DNA of 14,945 nucleotides from Betaproteobacteria bacterium (GTDB lineage Bacteria; Pseudomonadota; Gammaproteobacteria; Burkholderiales; SG8-39). This document shows positions 6,707 through 12,901 of this stretch, piece after piece. The position numbers were made by a program, and so were the translations under genes. Below the pieces are notes generated by a model. That model ran no database searches, was not told the DNA's origin, and worked only from the letters and a program-made list of their open reading frames with translations. Where the stretch lies: positions 1 through 14,945 of the forward strand of contig JAFARH010000246.1 of NCBI GenBank assembly GCA_019245555.1, given 5' to 3'. How positions within the stretch are numbered: the first letter of the stretch is position 1; every line of letters begins with the position of its first letter.

Positions 6707-7765
6707 ATGAAGATCGCGCAGATCGCACCGCTTGCGGAGAGCGTGCCGCCCAAGCTTTATGGCGGTACGGAGCGCGTCGTGTCCTATCTGACCGAAGAGC
6801 TCGTGCGCCTGGGGCACGACGTGACGCTTTTCGCGAGCGGGGATTCCGAGACTCGGGCCACCCTCGTTGACTGTACGCCGCGCGCGCTGCGTCTCGACCC
6901 AGGCATCCGGGATCCGCTCGCGCCGGTCACGTTGATGCTCGAGCAGGTCCGCCGCCGGGCGGGCGAGTTCGACATCCTGCACTTCCACGTCGAGCACGTG
7001 CATTTCCCGCTCTTCCGGCCGCTCTCGCGCAAGACGGTGACCACCGTGCATGGCCGCCTCGATCTCCCCGAGGTGGCGCCGCTTTACCGGGAGTTCAGCG
7101 ACATGCCGCTCGTCTCTATCTCGGCGAGCCAGCGCGCGCCCTTGCCGTTCGGGAACTGGGTCGGCACCGTGCATCACGGCCTCGCCGGTGAGATCTGCCC
7201 CTTCAATCCCGCCTTCAACCAATCGGCGCGCCACGGCTATTTCGCCTTCCTTGGTCGCGTCTCGCCCGAGAAGGGCCTCGAGCGCGCGATCGAGATCGCG
7301 CGGCGCGCGGGGGTCCGCCTGCGCATCGCGGCGAAGGTGGACCGGGACGACGAGGAATACTTCCGCACGAAAATCGTGCCGCTCCTCGCGGCACCGGGCA
7401 TCGAGTTCATCGGCGAGGTGCGCGAGGAGCAGAAGCCCGCATTCCTCGGCAATGCCACGGCCCTCATCTTCCCGATCGACTGGCCAGAGCCGTTCGGGCT
7501 CGCCATGATCGAGGCGATGTCCTGCGGCACACCCGTGATCGCATGGCCGCACGGCTCGGTACCGGAAGTGATCGAGGACGGCCGCACCGGCTTCATCGTC
7601 GACTCCGTCGAGGCGGCTGTCGCCGCGATCGAGCGCTCGCCGCGGCTGAATCGCCTCGCCGTGCGCACGCGCTTCGAGGAGCGCTTCTCCGCGACGCGCA
7701 TGGCCCAGGACTATCTGTCCGTCTATCGCGCACTCGGCCGCCGTCGGGCGATTGCTGCCGTATGA
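6707..7765 (+). CDS. GT4-family (GT-B) glycosyltransferase
   Basis: Cytoplasmic GT-B glycosyltransferase of 352 residues. The N-terminal Rossmann domain starts MKIAQIAPLAESVPPKLYGG then TERVVSYLTEELVRLGHDVT, typical of GT4 enzymes with a glycine-rich acceptor loop (GG at 19-20). The second domain opens with YFAFLGRVSPEKGLERAIE near 178-196, and the donor-binding E-x7-E motif is Glu261 to Glu269 in EPFGLAMIEAMSCGTPVIA. ATG at 6707 gives the family N-terminus; the 35 residues possible upstream are in the promoter region and do not fit. The TGA stop overlaps the ATG of the debranching-type enzyme (ATGA), indicating translational coupling. That partnership suggests a role in making or remodelling a glucan or a small glucosylated compound. 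Donor and acceptor cannot be told from sequence. Confidence 0.9.
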   Translation: MKIAQIAPLAESVPPKLYGGTERVVSYLTEELVRLGHDVTLFASGDSETRATLVDCTPRALRLDPGIRDPLAPVTLMLEQVRRRAGEFDILHFHVEHVHFPLFRPLSRKTVTTVHGRLDLPEVAPLYREFSDMPLVSISASQRAPLPFGNWVGTVHHGLAGEICPFNPAFNQSARHGYFAFLGRVSPEKGLERAIEIARRAGVRLRIAAKVDRDDEEYFRTKIVPLLAAPGIEFIGEVREEQKPAFLGNATALIFPIDWPEPFGLAMIEAMSCGTPVIAWPHGSVPEVIEDGRTGFIVDSVEAAVAAIERSPRLNRLAVRTRFEERFSATRMAQDYLSVYRALGRRRAIAAV

Positions 7766-9945
7766 AAAGAGATGCCGGGCATGCCGCCCCCCTGTTTGTT
7801 CCCGGTGTCGTCTCGCTCGCCGCGTCGAGCCGGCGCACGCTCAAGCACGGTGCGACCTTCGCCATGTTCGATGAGTTCGGCGATGTCTTCGAGGTCGAGC
7901 ACAGCCCAGCGGGGCTCTTTCACCACGACACGCGCTTCCTCTCCCGCCTGCACTTCACGCTGGAAGGACACCGTCCGATGGTGCTTTCGTCGACGGTGCA
8001 GCCCGACAACGTCATGCTCGACGGGGATCTCACGAATCCCGACCTCTTCGACGCCGAGGGTCACCTGGTCCTGGCCAAGGACACCTTCCACATCGCGCGC
8101 GCCAAGTTCCTGTGGGAGGCGGCTTGCTATGAGCTCTTCACCGTCGCGAGCTACAGCGATTCGTCCCGGCAGCTGCACCTCGCCATCGACTTCGCCGCCG
8201 ACTTCGCGGATCTCTTCGAGGTGCGCGGCTACCGGCGCTCGCGGCGCGGCACGGTGAGAGCGCGAGTCGAGGCGCCCTCCGAAGTGCGCTTCGACTATGA
8301 ATCGCTCGACGGTCTGCCGCGCGCGACGCGCATCTCGTTCGCGCCGCGCCCGGCGCGGCTGGTAGCCGACGGCACCGAAGGCCGCGCCGAGTTCGACCTG
8401 CGTCTCGCCTCGCGCGAGCGTCGCCCGATCGCGCTCACCGTGCAATGCCTCGAAGGCGAGGCTCCGCCTGCCACGGAGAGGCGCTTCTTCGTCATGAAGC
8501 GCGTGGCGCGGCGCTCGCTCCTCGCCGCCCGCGAGGATGCGCCGGCGATCGAGACGTCGAATGCCGCCGTGAACAGCGTGCTCGAGCGCTCGAGCGCAGA
8601 CCTCGCGATGCTCATGACGCGGACGCCCGAGGGTCCTTATCCCTGCGCCGGCGTGCCCTGGTTCTCGACGCCGTTCGGCCGCGACGGGCTGCTGACGGCG
8701 CTCGAGATGCTATGGATCGAGCCTGCGATAGCCCGCGGCGTCCTGCGCTATCTCGCCGCCCACCAGGCCGACCGCGAGGACGAGGGTGCCGACATGGAGC
8801 CCGGCAAGATCCTGCATGAGCTCCGCGAATGCGAGCTTGCGCGGCTCGGCGAAGTGCCGTTCGGGCGCTATTACGGCTCGATCGACTCCACGCCCCTGTT
8901 CGTCGCGCTCGCCGGGCTTTACTGGGAACGCACGCGCGACAAGGAGATGGTCCAGGCGCTCTGGCCGAATGTACTGGCCGCGCTCGACTGGATCGAGCGC
9001 TGGGGCGATCGCGACGGCGACGGCTTCGTCGAATACGACCGCCGCCGCTCGAGCGGGCTGCGCAACCAGGGGTGGAAGGACTCCGACGACGCCGTGTTCC
9101 ACGCCGACGGCAGCCTCGCCAGCGGCCCGATCGCGCTCTGCGAGGTGCAGGGTTATGTCTATCTCGCCTACCGGGTGGCGGCGCGGCTCGCCGCCGACAT
9201 GGACGACGTACGGCGCTCGGCGGGCCTGACGCTCAAGGCGGAGACGCTGCGACGAAAGTTCGAGGAGACCTACTGGGACGACGAGATCGGCACCTACGCG
9301 CTCGCGCTCGATGGCGACAAGCGACCCTGCGCGGTGCGGACGTCGAACGCGGGGCAGCTGCTCTTCACCGGCATCTGTGCACCCGAGCGTGCCGCGCGCG
9401 TAGTCGAAGGTCTTTTCGATCCCGATTTCTTCACCGGCTGGGGCATTCGCACCGTCAATCGGCGCGAGCGGCGCTATAACCCGGCCTCGTACCATAACGG
9501 CTCGGTCTGGCCGCACGACAACGCGCTCATCGGCCTCGGGCTCGCACGCCACGGTCACTGCAGCGAGGCGCTTTCCCTCACGAGCGCACTTTTCGATGCC
9601 GCTTCGCATATGCACCTGCGGCGACTACCCGAGCTTTTCTGCGGCTTCGAAAGAAAGCGCGGCAAGGCGCCGACCCTCTATCCAGTGGCTTGTGCGCCGC
9701 AGGCGTGGGCCGCAGTCGCGCCCTACGCCCTTCTGCAGGCGTGCCTCGGCATCGAGGTCGATTGCGCCGCAGCGAAGCTGAAATTGCGCAAGCCCAGGCT
9801 GCCGCACGCTATTGATTGGATGACGGTTAAGCGCCTTTCCGTGGGCGGCGCGAAAGTCGATCTCCTGCTGCGGCGGCACGACTCGAGCGTGGCGGTAAAC
9901 CTCCTGGCTCGAAATGGCGGCGCCGAGGTGGAAGTCATGCTCTAG
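7762..9945 (+). CDS. Amylo-alpha-1,6-glucosidase / glycogen-debranching-type glycoside hydrolase
   Basis: Protein of 727 residues with the two-part layout of bacterial amylo-alpha-1,6-glucosidase-like enzymes. An N-terminal beta domain (about 25-215) contains LKHGATFAMFDEFGDVF, AGLFHHDTRFLSRLHF and DLTNPDLFD. The catalytic (alpha/alpha)6 barrel (about 270-715) contains PFGRDG at 304-309, EPGKILHE at 346-353, YYGSIDSTPLF, DGDGFVEY, and GWKDSDD at 437-443; SYHNGSVWPHDNALI lies towards the C-terminus. Conserved acidic residues in these motifs (Asp308, Glu346, Asp440) are candidates for the active site. ATG at 7762 overlaps the GT4 stop. No glycogen synthase, branching enzyme or phosphorylase is in view, so the true substrate may be another alpha-glucoside. 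The family call is solid; the name glycogen debranching enzyme is only a family label. Confidence 0.92.
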   Translation: MKRDAGHAAPLFVPGVVSLAASSRRTLKHGATFAMFDEFGDVFEVEHSPAGLFHHDTRFLSRLHFTLEGHRPMVLSSTVQPDNVMLDGDLTNPDLFDAEGHLVLAKDTFHIARAKFLWEAACYELFTVASYSDSSRQLHLAIDFAADFADLFEVRGYRRSRRGTVRARVEAPSEVRFDYESLDGLPRATRISFAPRPARLVADGTEGRAEFDLRLASRERRPIALTVQCLEGEAPPATERRFFVMKRVARRSLLAAREDAPAIETSNAAVNSVLERSSADLAMLMTRTPEGPYPCAGVPWFSTPFGRDGLLTALEMLWIEPAIARGVLRYLAAHQADREDEGADMEPGKILHELRECELARLGEVPFGRYYGSIDSTPLFVALAGLYWERTRDKEMVQALWPNVLAALDWIERWGDRDGDGFVEYDRRRSSGLRNQGWKDSDDAVFHADGSLASGPIALCEVQGYVYLAYRVAARLAADMDDVRRSAGLTLKAETLRRKFEETYWDDEIGTYALALDGDKRPCAVRTSNAGQLLFTGICAPERAARVVEGLFDPDFFTGWGIRTVNRRERRYNPASYHNGSVWPHDNALIGLGLARHGHCSEALSLTSALFDAASHMHLRRLPELFCGFERKRGKAPTLYPVACAPQAWAAVAPYALLQACLGIEVDCAAAKLKLRKPRLPHAIDWMTVKRLSVGGAKVDLLLRRHDSSVAVNLLARNGGAEVEVML

Positions 9946-9954
9946 AATCGGCCA

Positions 9955-10170
9955 ATGCTCTCCTCCACCACTAGCAGCAAGACATTTCCCCCGGTCGGCT
10001 CGACCTGGAAGGACCTCGACCGGCGCGTGAAGCGGACCATCCAGGTCGTGCGCCTCGATGCGGACAAAAAGCGCGTGCGCATCCACTGCATCGAGACGGA
10101 CGTCCTCTCTTGGGCGAAGCCGGAGCGCTTCGGCAAGAGCGGCGGCTACATCCGCATTCAGTCCAAGTAA
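9955..10170 (+). CDS. Small hypothetical protein, basic, probably beta-rich
   Basis: Reading frame of 71 residues starting at ATG 9955, nine bases after the debranching-type gene and on the same strand. The core WKDLDRRVKRTIQVVRLDADKKRV then RIHCIETDVLSWAKPERF looks like a short beta-rich domain; the protein is basic (many Lys and Arg). Codon use is like the neighbours. I recall similar short conserved hypothetical proteins but cannot name a family. No good Shine-Dalgarno site is present. Its end overlaps the convergent HTH gene by 13 bases. It may be the tail gene of the GT4/debranching transcript. Moderate confidence that it is expressed. Confidence 0.6.
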   Translation: MLSSTTSSKTFPPVGSTWKDLDRRVKRTIQVVRLDADKKRVRIHCIETDVLSWAKPERFGKSGGYIRIQSK

Positions 10171-10418
10171 CGCCGCGAAGGGCCCGCCGCGTCGCGTGAC
10201 GGCGGCGGCTCCGCCTCGCCGTCGTTGCCGGCATGGCGCGTCTCGTCGAGGATCAGGTCGACGATACGCAGGAATACCTCGCGCGGCGGCTTCGCCTGGT
10301 CGGCAATCCACTTGTCGATCTCGGTGGTCGATACCTGCAATACCTTCGCAAGCTTTCCCCGTCCGCCGACGAGATCGGCGGCCCGGCTCAATGCTCTGCT
10401 GTAAACGCTGAAGCTCAT
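10158..10418 (-). CDS. Stand-alone YdaS-like helix-turn-helix protein (paralog 1)
   Basis: Small protein of 86 residues. Residues 5-59 form a compact helical domain: YSRALSRAADLVGGRGKLAK, then VLQVSTTEIDKWIADQ (recognition helix region) and PPREVFLRIVDLILDE. The pattern of a helix, a small-residue turn, LA-x2-L-x-V, then a W-containing helix and PP matches YdaS/Cro-type HTH domains. The tail from about 60 is Pro- and charge-rich, and looks disordered. It aligns directly with residues 21-75 of the gene at 10497-10745 and residues 12-63 of the gene at 10850-11878, so these are three paralogs on one strand. ATG at 10418 gives a clean N-terminus (MSFSVYSRAL); an 11-residue longer form from 10451 is possible. 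Likely DNA-binding or partner-binding regulator; the target is unknown. Confidence 0.72.
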   Translation of the reverse strand: MSFSVYSRALSRAADLVGGRGKLAKVLQVSTTEIDKWIADQAKPPREVFLRIVDLILDETRHAGNDGEAEPPPSRDAAGPSRRYLD

Positions 10419-10496
10419 GCGCCCATCATTCCGCAACTGGCCGCCGCGCACAATCGCTCCGCTCCCGACAGCGAAGCGCGAGAAATTCCGACAGTC

Positions 10497-10745
10497 CTAG
10501 TTGGAGCGCGTCGACTGGTCGACGTGGAGCAATACGATCTCGACGGCGGCGAGGAACACCATTTGCGGCACCTCCTCGCGCCCCTCGAGCCAAGCCTGCA
10601 GAGTGGCCTCCGGCACCCCGAGGTGCGAAGCGAGCTGCGCGGCGCCGCCGAGGATGAGGCACGCGCGATGCAGCGTGCGCGCCTGCGTGCTCTCGCGAGA
10701 AGGAGGCGGCGTCGGACACTCGGCTCTTGCTGCGGAGATGCGCAT
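10497..10745 (-). CDS. Stand-alone YdaS-like helix-turn-helix protein (paralog 2)
   Basis: Protein of 82 residues. A short Pro-rich leader is followed by an HTH domain at about 21-75: QARTLHRACLILGGAAQLAS, HLGVPEATLQAWLEGREEVP and QMVFLAAVEIVLLH. Shared positions with its two neighbours include the R-x-L-x-RA start, LA-x2-LGV, the Trp in the recognition helix, and VFL-x3-E. Located 78 bases upstream of paralog 1 and 104 bases downstream of the HTH-receiver gene on the same strand. The start is uncertain. ATG at 10745 is used here, but another frame (10819-10746) carries a plausible helical leader, so an N-terminal frameshift or a longer leader peptide is possible. Probable small transcriptional regulator; no target known. 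Confidence 0.65.
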   Translation of the reverse strand: MRISAARAECPTPPPSRESTQARTLHRACLILGGAAQLASHLGVPEATLQAWLEGREEVPQMVFLAAVEIVLLHVDQSTRSN

Positions 10746-10753
10746 GCCGCATC

Positions 10754-10786
10754 TTGCGATGACTCGAGGAGTCTCTCAAGTCGCAA
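10754..10786. promoter_or_regulatory. Nested inverted repeats upstream of HTH paralog 2
   Basis: An outer repeat TTGCGA (10754-10759) and TCGCAA (10781-10786) encloses an inner hairpin GACTC-gag-GAGTC (10761-10773). The element begins nine bases upstream of the ATG at 10745. It could be an operator or an RNA leader structure. Stems are short, so chance occurrence is possible. Confidence 0.3.
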
Positions 10787-10849
10787 AGTGGCATTCATTC
10801 TTGTCGGAATTTCCGCCACAACCTGCGGGAACGTCCTTTGCTCGCTTGC

Positions 10850-11878
10850 CTATTTCGCTCGACGCGAGAGCAGCTCGAGCAGCACGTCGACTGCGACCGG
10901 CTTGATGAGGTGGTGCGCGAAGCCTGCTGCGCGGCTGCGCTCGATGTCTTCAGGCGCCCCGTATCCGGTGACCGCAATGAGGGTCACGTCGGCCCCCCAC
11001 GGGGCGCGCCGGATTTCCTGCGCGAGCGCATGGCCCGACATATCGCGCAGGCCTATGTCGAGCACCGCGGCGTCGGGCTTGAGCTGTGCTCCGATGCGCA
11101 GCGCCGCCGCGCCGCTCGCCGCCTTATGCACCTCGTGTCCCGCCATGCGCAAGAGCGCCGTCAGCATGTGCGCGGAATCGGCGTTGTCGTCCACCACCAG
11201 CACGCGCAGGCGTTGCGCCGCCGCCTGCATCTGCACCGCCGCGCGCACAGCCTCGCGAAACTCGACCGCGGCCTTTTCCGCGCCGGCGCGGCTCTGCAGC
11301 TCGGGCAGGTCGATGAATGCGATTGCGCCGAGTGCCTCGCACGCCTCGCGCATGGCGGCGAGCGAAGGATCGCGCAGCGCGGTCGCGAGCGCCCGGCAGC
11401 CGATGAAGGGTATCGCCTGCGTCGGCCGGTAGGCCTTCACGCACTCCAGGAAGCGCAGCATCTGCGAGCCTTCGAAATGCAGGCCGCACACGATCGCATC
11501 GATGCGCCGATTGCGCGCGACGGCCGCGTTCTGCAGGAGATCGAGCGCCTCGGTGAGCGTGTAGACGGGCACCAGCGTGAATTCATTGCCCAAGACGAGC
11601 GCCAGTGCCGCGTAGCCCGCTGGATCATCGGCGATCAGCACCCTCCGGCGCCCGTCCGCGTCCGGGGCCGCGCTCGGTGCCGCCCGCTCGTCCAGCACGA
11701 CCTCGAGCACGCGCTCGAACACCGCTTCAGGCGGCGAGCCCTTGCCCGCGAGCCAGAGCGCCAGGTCGTGCGGATGCACGCCGAGCGAGTCGGCGAGCTT
11801 CTCCCGCGATCCCTTGATGGTCAGCGCGCGCTTGAGGAGGCGCGCTGAAGTCTGTGCATCGGGCCGATCGTTCCCCAC
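10850..11878 (-). CDS. HTH - pseudo-receiver - receiver regulator (paralog 3 fused to two REC domains)
   Basis: Protein of 342 residues with three domains. Residues 12-63 are a YdaS-like HTH (SARLLKRALTIKGSREKLAD, then SLGVHPHDLALWLAGKGSPP). Residues about 78-200 have the receiver fold with Asp84-Asp85, but the phospho-acceptor position is Cys131/Gly132 (AIVCGLHF) and the conserved Lys-Pro is absent, so it is a pseudo-receiver. Residues 223-340 are an intact receiver: Asp230-Asp231, phospho-acceptor Asp274 (AVLDIGL), Thr304 and Lys326 (IKP). The start is GTG at 11878; an in-frame TAG lies 12 bases upstream, so no longer form exists. HTH at the N-terminus and REC at the C-terminus reverses the usual response-regulator order. 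The receiver likely gates DNA binding upon phosphorylation by an unlinked kinase; this is inference. Confidence 0.87.
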   Translation of the reverse strand: MGNDRPDAQTSARLLKRALTIKGSREKLADSLGVHPHDLALWLAGKGSPPEAVFERVLEVVLDERAAPSAAPDADGRRRVLIADDPAGYAALALVLGNEFTLVPVYTLTEALDLLQNAAVARNRRIDAIVCGLHFEGSQMLRFLECVKAYRPTQAIPFIGCRALATALRDPSLAAMREACEALGAIAFIDLPELQSRAGAEKAAVEFREAVRAAVQMQAAAQRLRVLVVDDNADSAHMLTALLRMAGHEVHKAASGAAALRIGAQLKPDAAVLDIGLRDMSGHALAQEIRRAPWGADVTLIAVTGYGAPEDIERSRAAGFAHHLIKPVAVDVLLELLSRRAK

Positions 11879-11881
11879 GGA

Positions 11882-11899
11882 GCGATTCTAAAAAATCGC
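11882..11899. promoter_or_regulatory. Inverted repeat directly before the HTH-REC-REC start
   Basis: GCGATT (11882-11887) and AATCGC (11894-11899) form a 6-bp perfect inverted repeat with a 6-base AT-rich spacer. On the minus strand it ends three bases before the GTG start at 11878, where a ribosome site is expected, and none is obvious. It may be an operator or a hairpin limiting initiation. Confidence 0.35.
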
Positions 11900-11932
11900 C
11901 GGCGCAGACTTGTTCGACTCTTCGATACGCCC

Positions 11933-11949
11933 GTCGGGACAAGCCCGAC
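11933..11949 (-). other. GC-rich hairpin just after the small-protein gene stop
   Basis: GTCGGG and CCCGAC form a perfect 6-bp stem with a 5-base loop, five bases past the stop of the gene at 11955-12173. No U-tract follows in the transcript, so it is not a standard intrinsic terminator. It may protect the 3' end or attenuate read-through into the HTH-REC-REC gene. Confidence 0.35.
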
Positions 11950-11954
11950 AGCCA

Positions 11955-12173
11955 CTACTGCTGCGGCCGCGGCCTCGGGCCTCGGGACTCAGGGATGCTC
12001 TGCTCGACCGTCGCGTCGAGGTCGATCTGGTGGCGGACGAACTTCGCGAGTGCCAGCGCGAACTTCAACCGGTCGACCGCAATACGCTCCGGAAAATCCT
12101 GAATCGCCAGCTGCAGCTGCTCTTCGATCTGCAGGAGCTTGCCCTTGATCTCCGGCGAGGGCGGCGGATACAT
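11955..12173 (-). CDS. Small helical protein of unknown function (tandem paralog B)
   Basis: Protein of 72 residues that I do not recognise. Residues about 8-53 are predicted helical and amphipathic: EIKGKLLQIEEQLQLAIQDF then PERIAVDRLKFALALAKFVRHQI. The tail (about 60-72) is Pro/Arg-rich and low complexity. It is clearly paralogous to the gene immediately upstream. Both share K-L-x-QIEEQ-x-QL, a Phe-Pro turn, and a second helix ending in (A/R)L-x-(K/R)-(F/Y)-(V/I)-R. Its ATG at 12173 lies two bases after the stop of that paralog, so they are co-translated. Two short helices joined by an FP turn suggest a small helical hairpin, perhaps a partner or dimerisation module. The function is unknown. 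Confidence 0.68.
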   Translation of the reverse strand: MYPPPSPEIKGKLLQIEEQLQLAIQDFPERIAVDRLKFALALAKFVRHQIDLDATVEQSIPESRGPRPRPQQ

Positions 12174-12175
12174 GG

Positions 12176-12382
12176 CTACACGCTGCGCAGGCGTGTGCCC
12201 GCTTCGCCATCGCCGGATTTCGGCAAAGTGCCGCTGCGTTCGGCTTCGGCGCGGATATAGCGCACCAGCGCGATGATCATGCGCTGGCGTTCCTTGGTCA
12301 GCGTCTTCGGGAACTCGGCGAGCGTGAGCTGCGCCTGCTCCTCGATCTGGTCCAGCTTCTGGTTGAACTCGTCGATGTCCAT
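12176..12382 (-). CDS. Small helical protein of unknown function (tandem paralog A)
   Basis: Protein of 68 residues without a recognised family. It starts MDIDEFNQKLDQIEEQAQLT (1-20), has an FPKTLTKERQR turn, and continues MIIALVRYIRAEAERSG. The two predicted helices and the QIEEQ-x-QL motif match the following gene at 11955-12173, so the pair arose by duplication. The tail after residue 52 is polar and probably unstructured. ATG at 12382 is chosen because residues upstream in the same frame are incoherent and cross the divergent promoter region. It diverges from the response regulator at 12545 across 162 bp holding a palindrome. Context (HTH-receiver genes downstream, receiver gene opposite) suggests a regulatory accessory role, which is inference only. 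Confidence 0.7.
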   Translation of the reverse strand: MDIDEFNQKLDQIEEQAQLTLAEFPKTLTKERQRMIIALVRYIRAEAERSGTLPKSGDGEAGTRLRSV

Positions 12383-12460
12383 TGTTTTTGGGACGGCCGG
12401 AGAACAGGCGAACAGTAGTCCAGCCCCTAAGCTGGCGCAGTCGTCAGCCCCAGCGTCATC

Positions 12461-12480
12461 TTGTAGTAAGAGCACTACAA
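12461..12480. promoter_or_regulatory. 7-6-7 inverted repeat in the divergent spacer; candidate operator
   Basis: TTGTAGT (12461-12467) and ACTACAA (12474-12480) are perfect inverted repeats separated by six bases. They lie in the 162-bp spacer between the small-protein pair (minus) and the receiver gene at 12545 (plus). The position, about 65 bases before the receiver ATG and 79 before the small-protein ATG, suits a regulator controlling both directions. The rest of the spacer (12383-12544) shows no clear gene or terminator; AATAAT at 12524-12529 could be a -10 box for the receiver gene. Confidence 0.4.
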
Positions 12481-12544
12481 CACCTTGATTCGTAGGCGGA
12501 TATCGCTGCGCTAGACGCATCCGAATAATCGGCGGTTTACTCGC

Positions 12545-12901
12545 ATGATGCAGACCCGTTGCGTACTGATCGTCGAAGACAACTTCGACCACGCGCAGAC
12601 GCTTTGCCTGTTCCTCGGCATGAAGGGGCATCGGCTCCAACATGCCCCGACCGGGCCGCTCGCGATCGAGATGGCGCGCCGCGTGCGTCCCGATGTCGTG
12701 CTCCTGGATATCGGGCTGCCGGGTCTCGACGGCTTCGAGGTGGCGCGGGAGCTGCGCCGCGAGCACGGCGACGCCGTGCGCATCATCGCGGTGAGCGCTT
12801 ATGGCAGCGATACCGACCGCCAGCAGTCCCTCGAAGCAGGATGCGAGCTGCACCTCGTGAAGCCGGCGGACCCGCGCTTCATCGAGTCCTTGCTCGGCTA
12901 G
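12545..12901 (+). CDS. Single-domain response regulator (CheY-like receiver)
   Basis: Receiver domain of 118 residues with no output domain. Key residues are present: acidic pair Glu11-Asp12, phospho-acceptor Asp55 in VVLLDIGLPGLDGFEVA, Ser84 in IAVSAYG, and Lys106 in LVKPAD. The sequence resembles receivers found as C-terminal domains of hybrid kinases, and also the receiver of the HTH-REC-REC protein nearby. As a free receiver it could be a phosphate shuttle or sink. ATG at 12545 is used; a second ATG follows at once (12548). No histidine kinase is in the window. Its TAG stop interlocks with the TAG stop of the convergent UbiD-like gene through the shared palindrome CTAG. Confidence 0.9.
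   Translation: MMQTRCVLIVEDNFDHAQTLCLFLGMKGHRLQHAPTGPLAIEMARRVRPDVVLLDIGLPGLDGFEVARELRREHGDAVRIIAVSAYGSDTDRQQSLEAGCELHLVKPADPRFIESLLG

Noticed and set aside
6601..6753. 51-residue N-terminal extension of the pmtA-like gene
   Set aside because: It crosses the divergent promoter region and the GT4 start, and the family N-terminus begins at 6600.
6638..7552. Minus-strand frame of 304 residues
   Set aside because: Antisense to the GT4 gene, with no domain and biased composition.
8710..9615. Minus-strand frame of 301 residues
   Set aside because: Antisense to the debranching-type gene, whose motifs are unambiguous.
10158..10745. HTH paralogs as antitoxins of a YdaS/YdaT-like toxin-antitoxin system
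   Set aside because: No toxin-like gene lies beside them and no other phage or plasmid marker is present; the receiver fusion points to signalled regulation instead.
10233..11848. Two long plus-strand frames (10233-11432 and 10838-11848)
   Set aside because: They are antisense to the HTH and receiver genes; the minus strand shows clear receiver motifs while these frames are low-complexity Arg/Ala/Ser/His.
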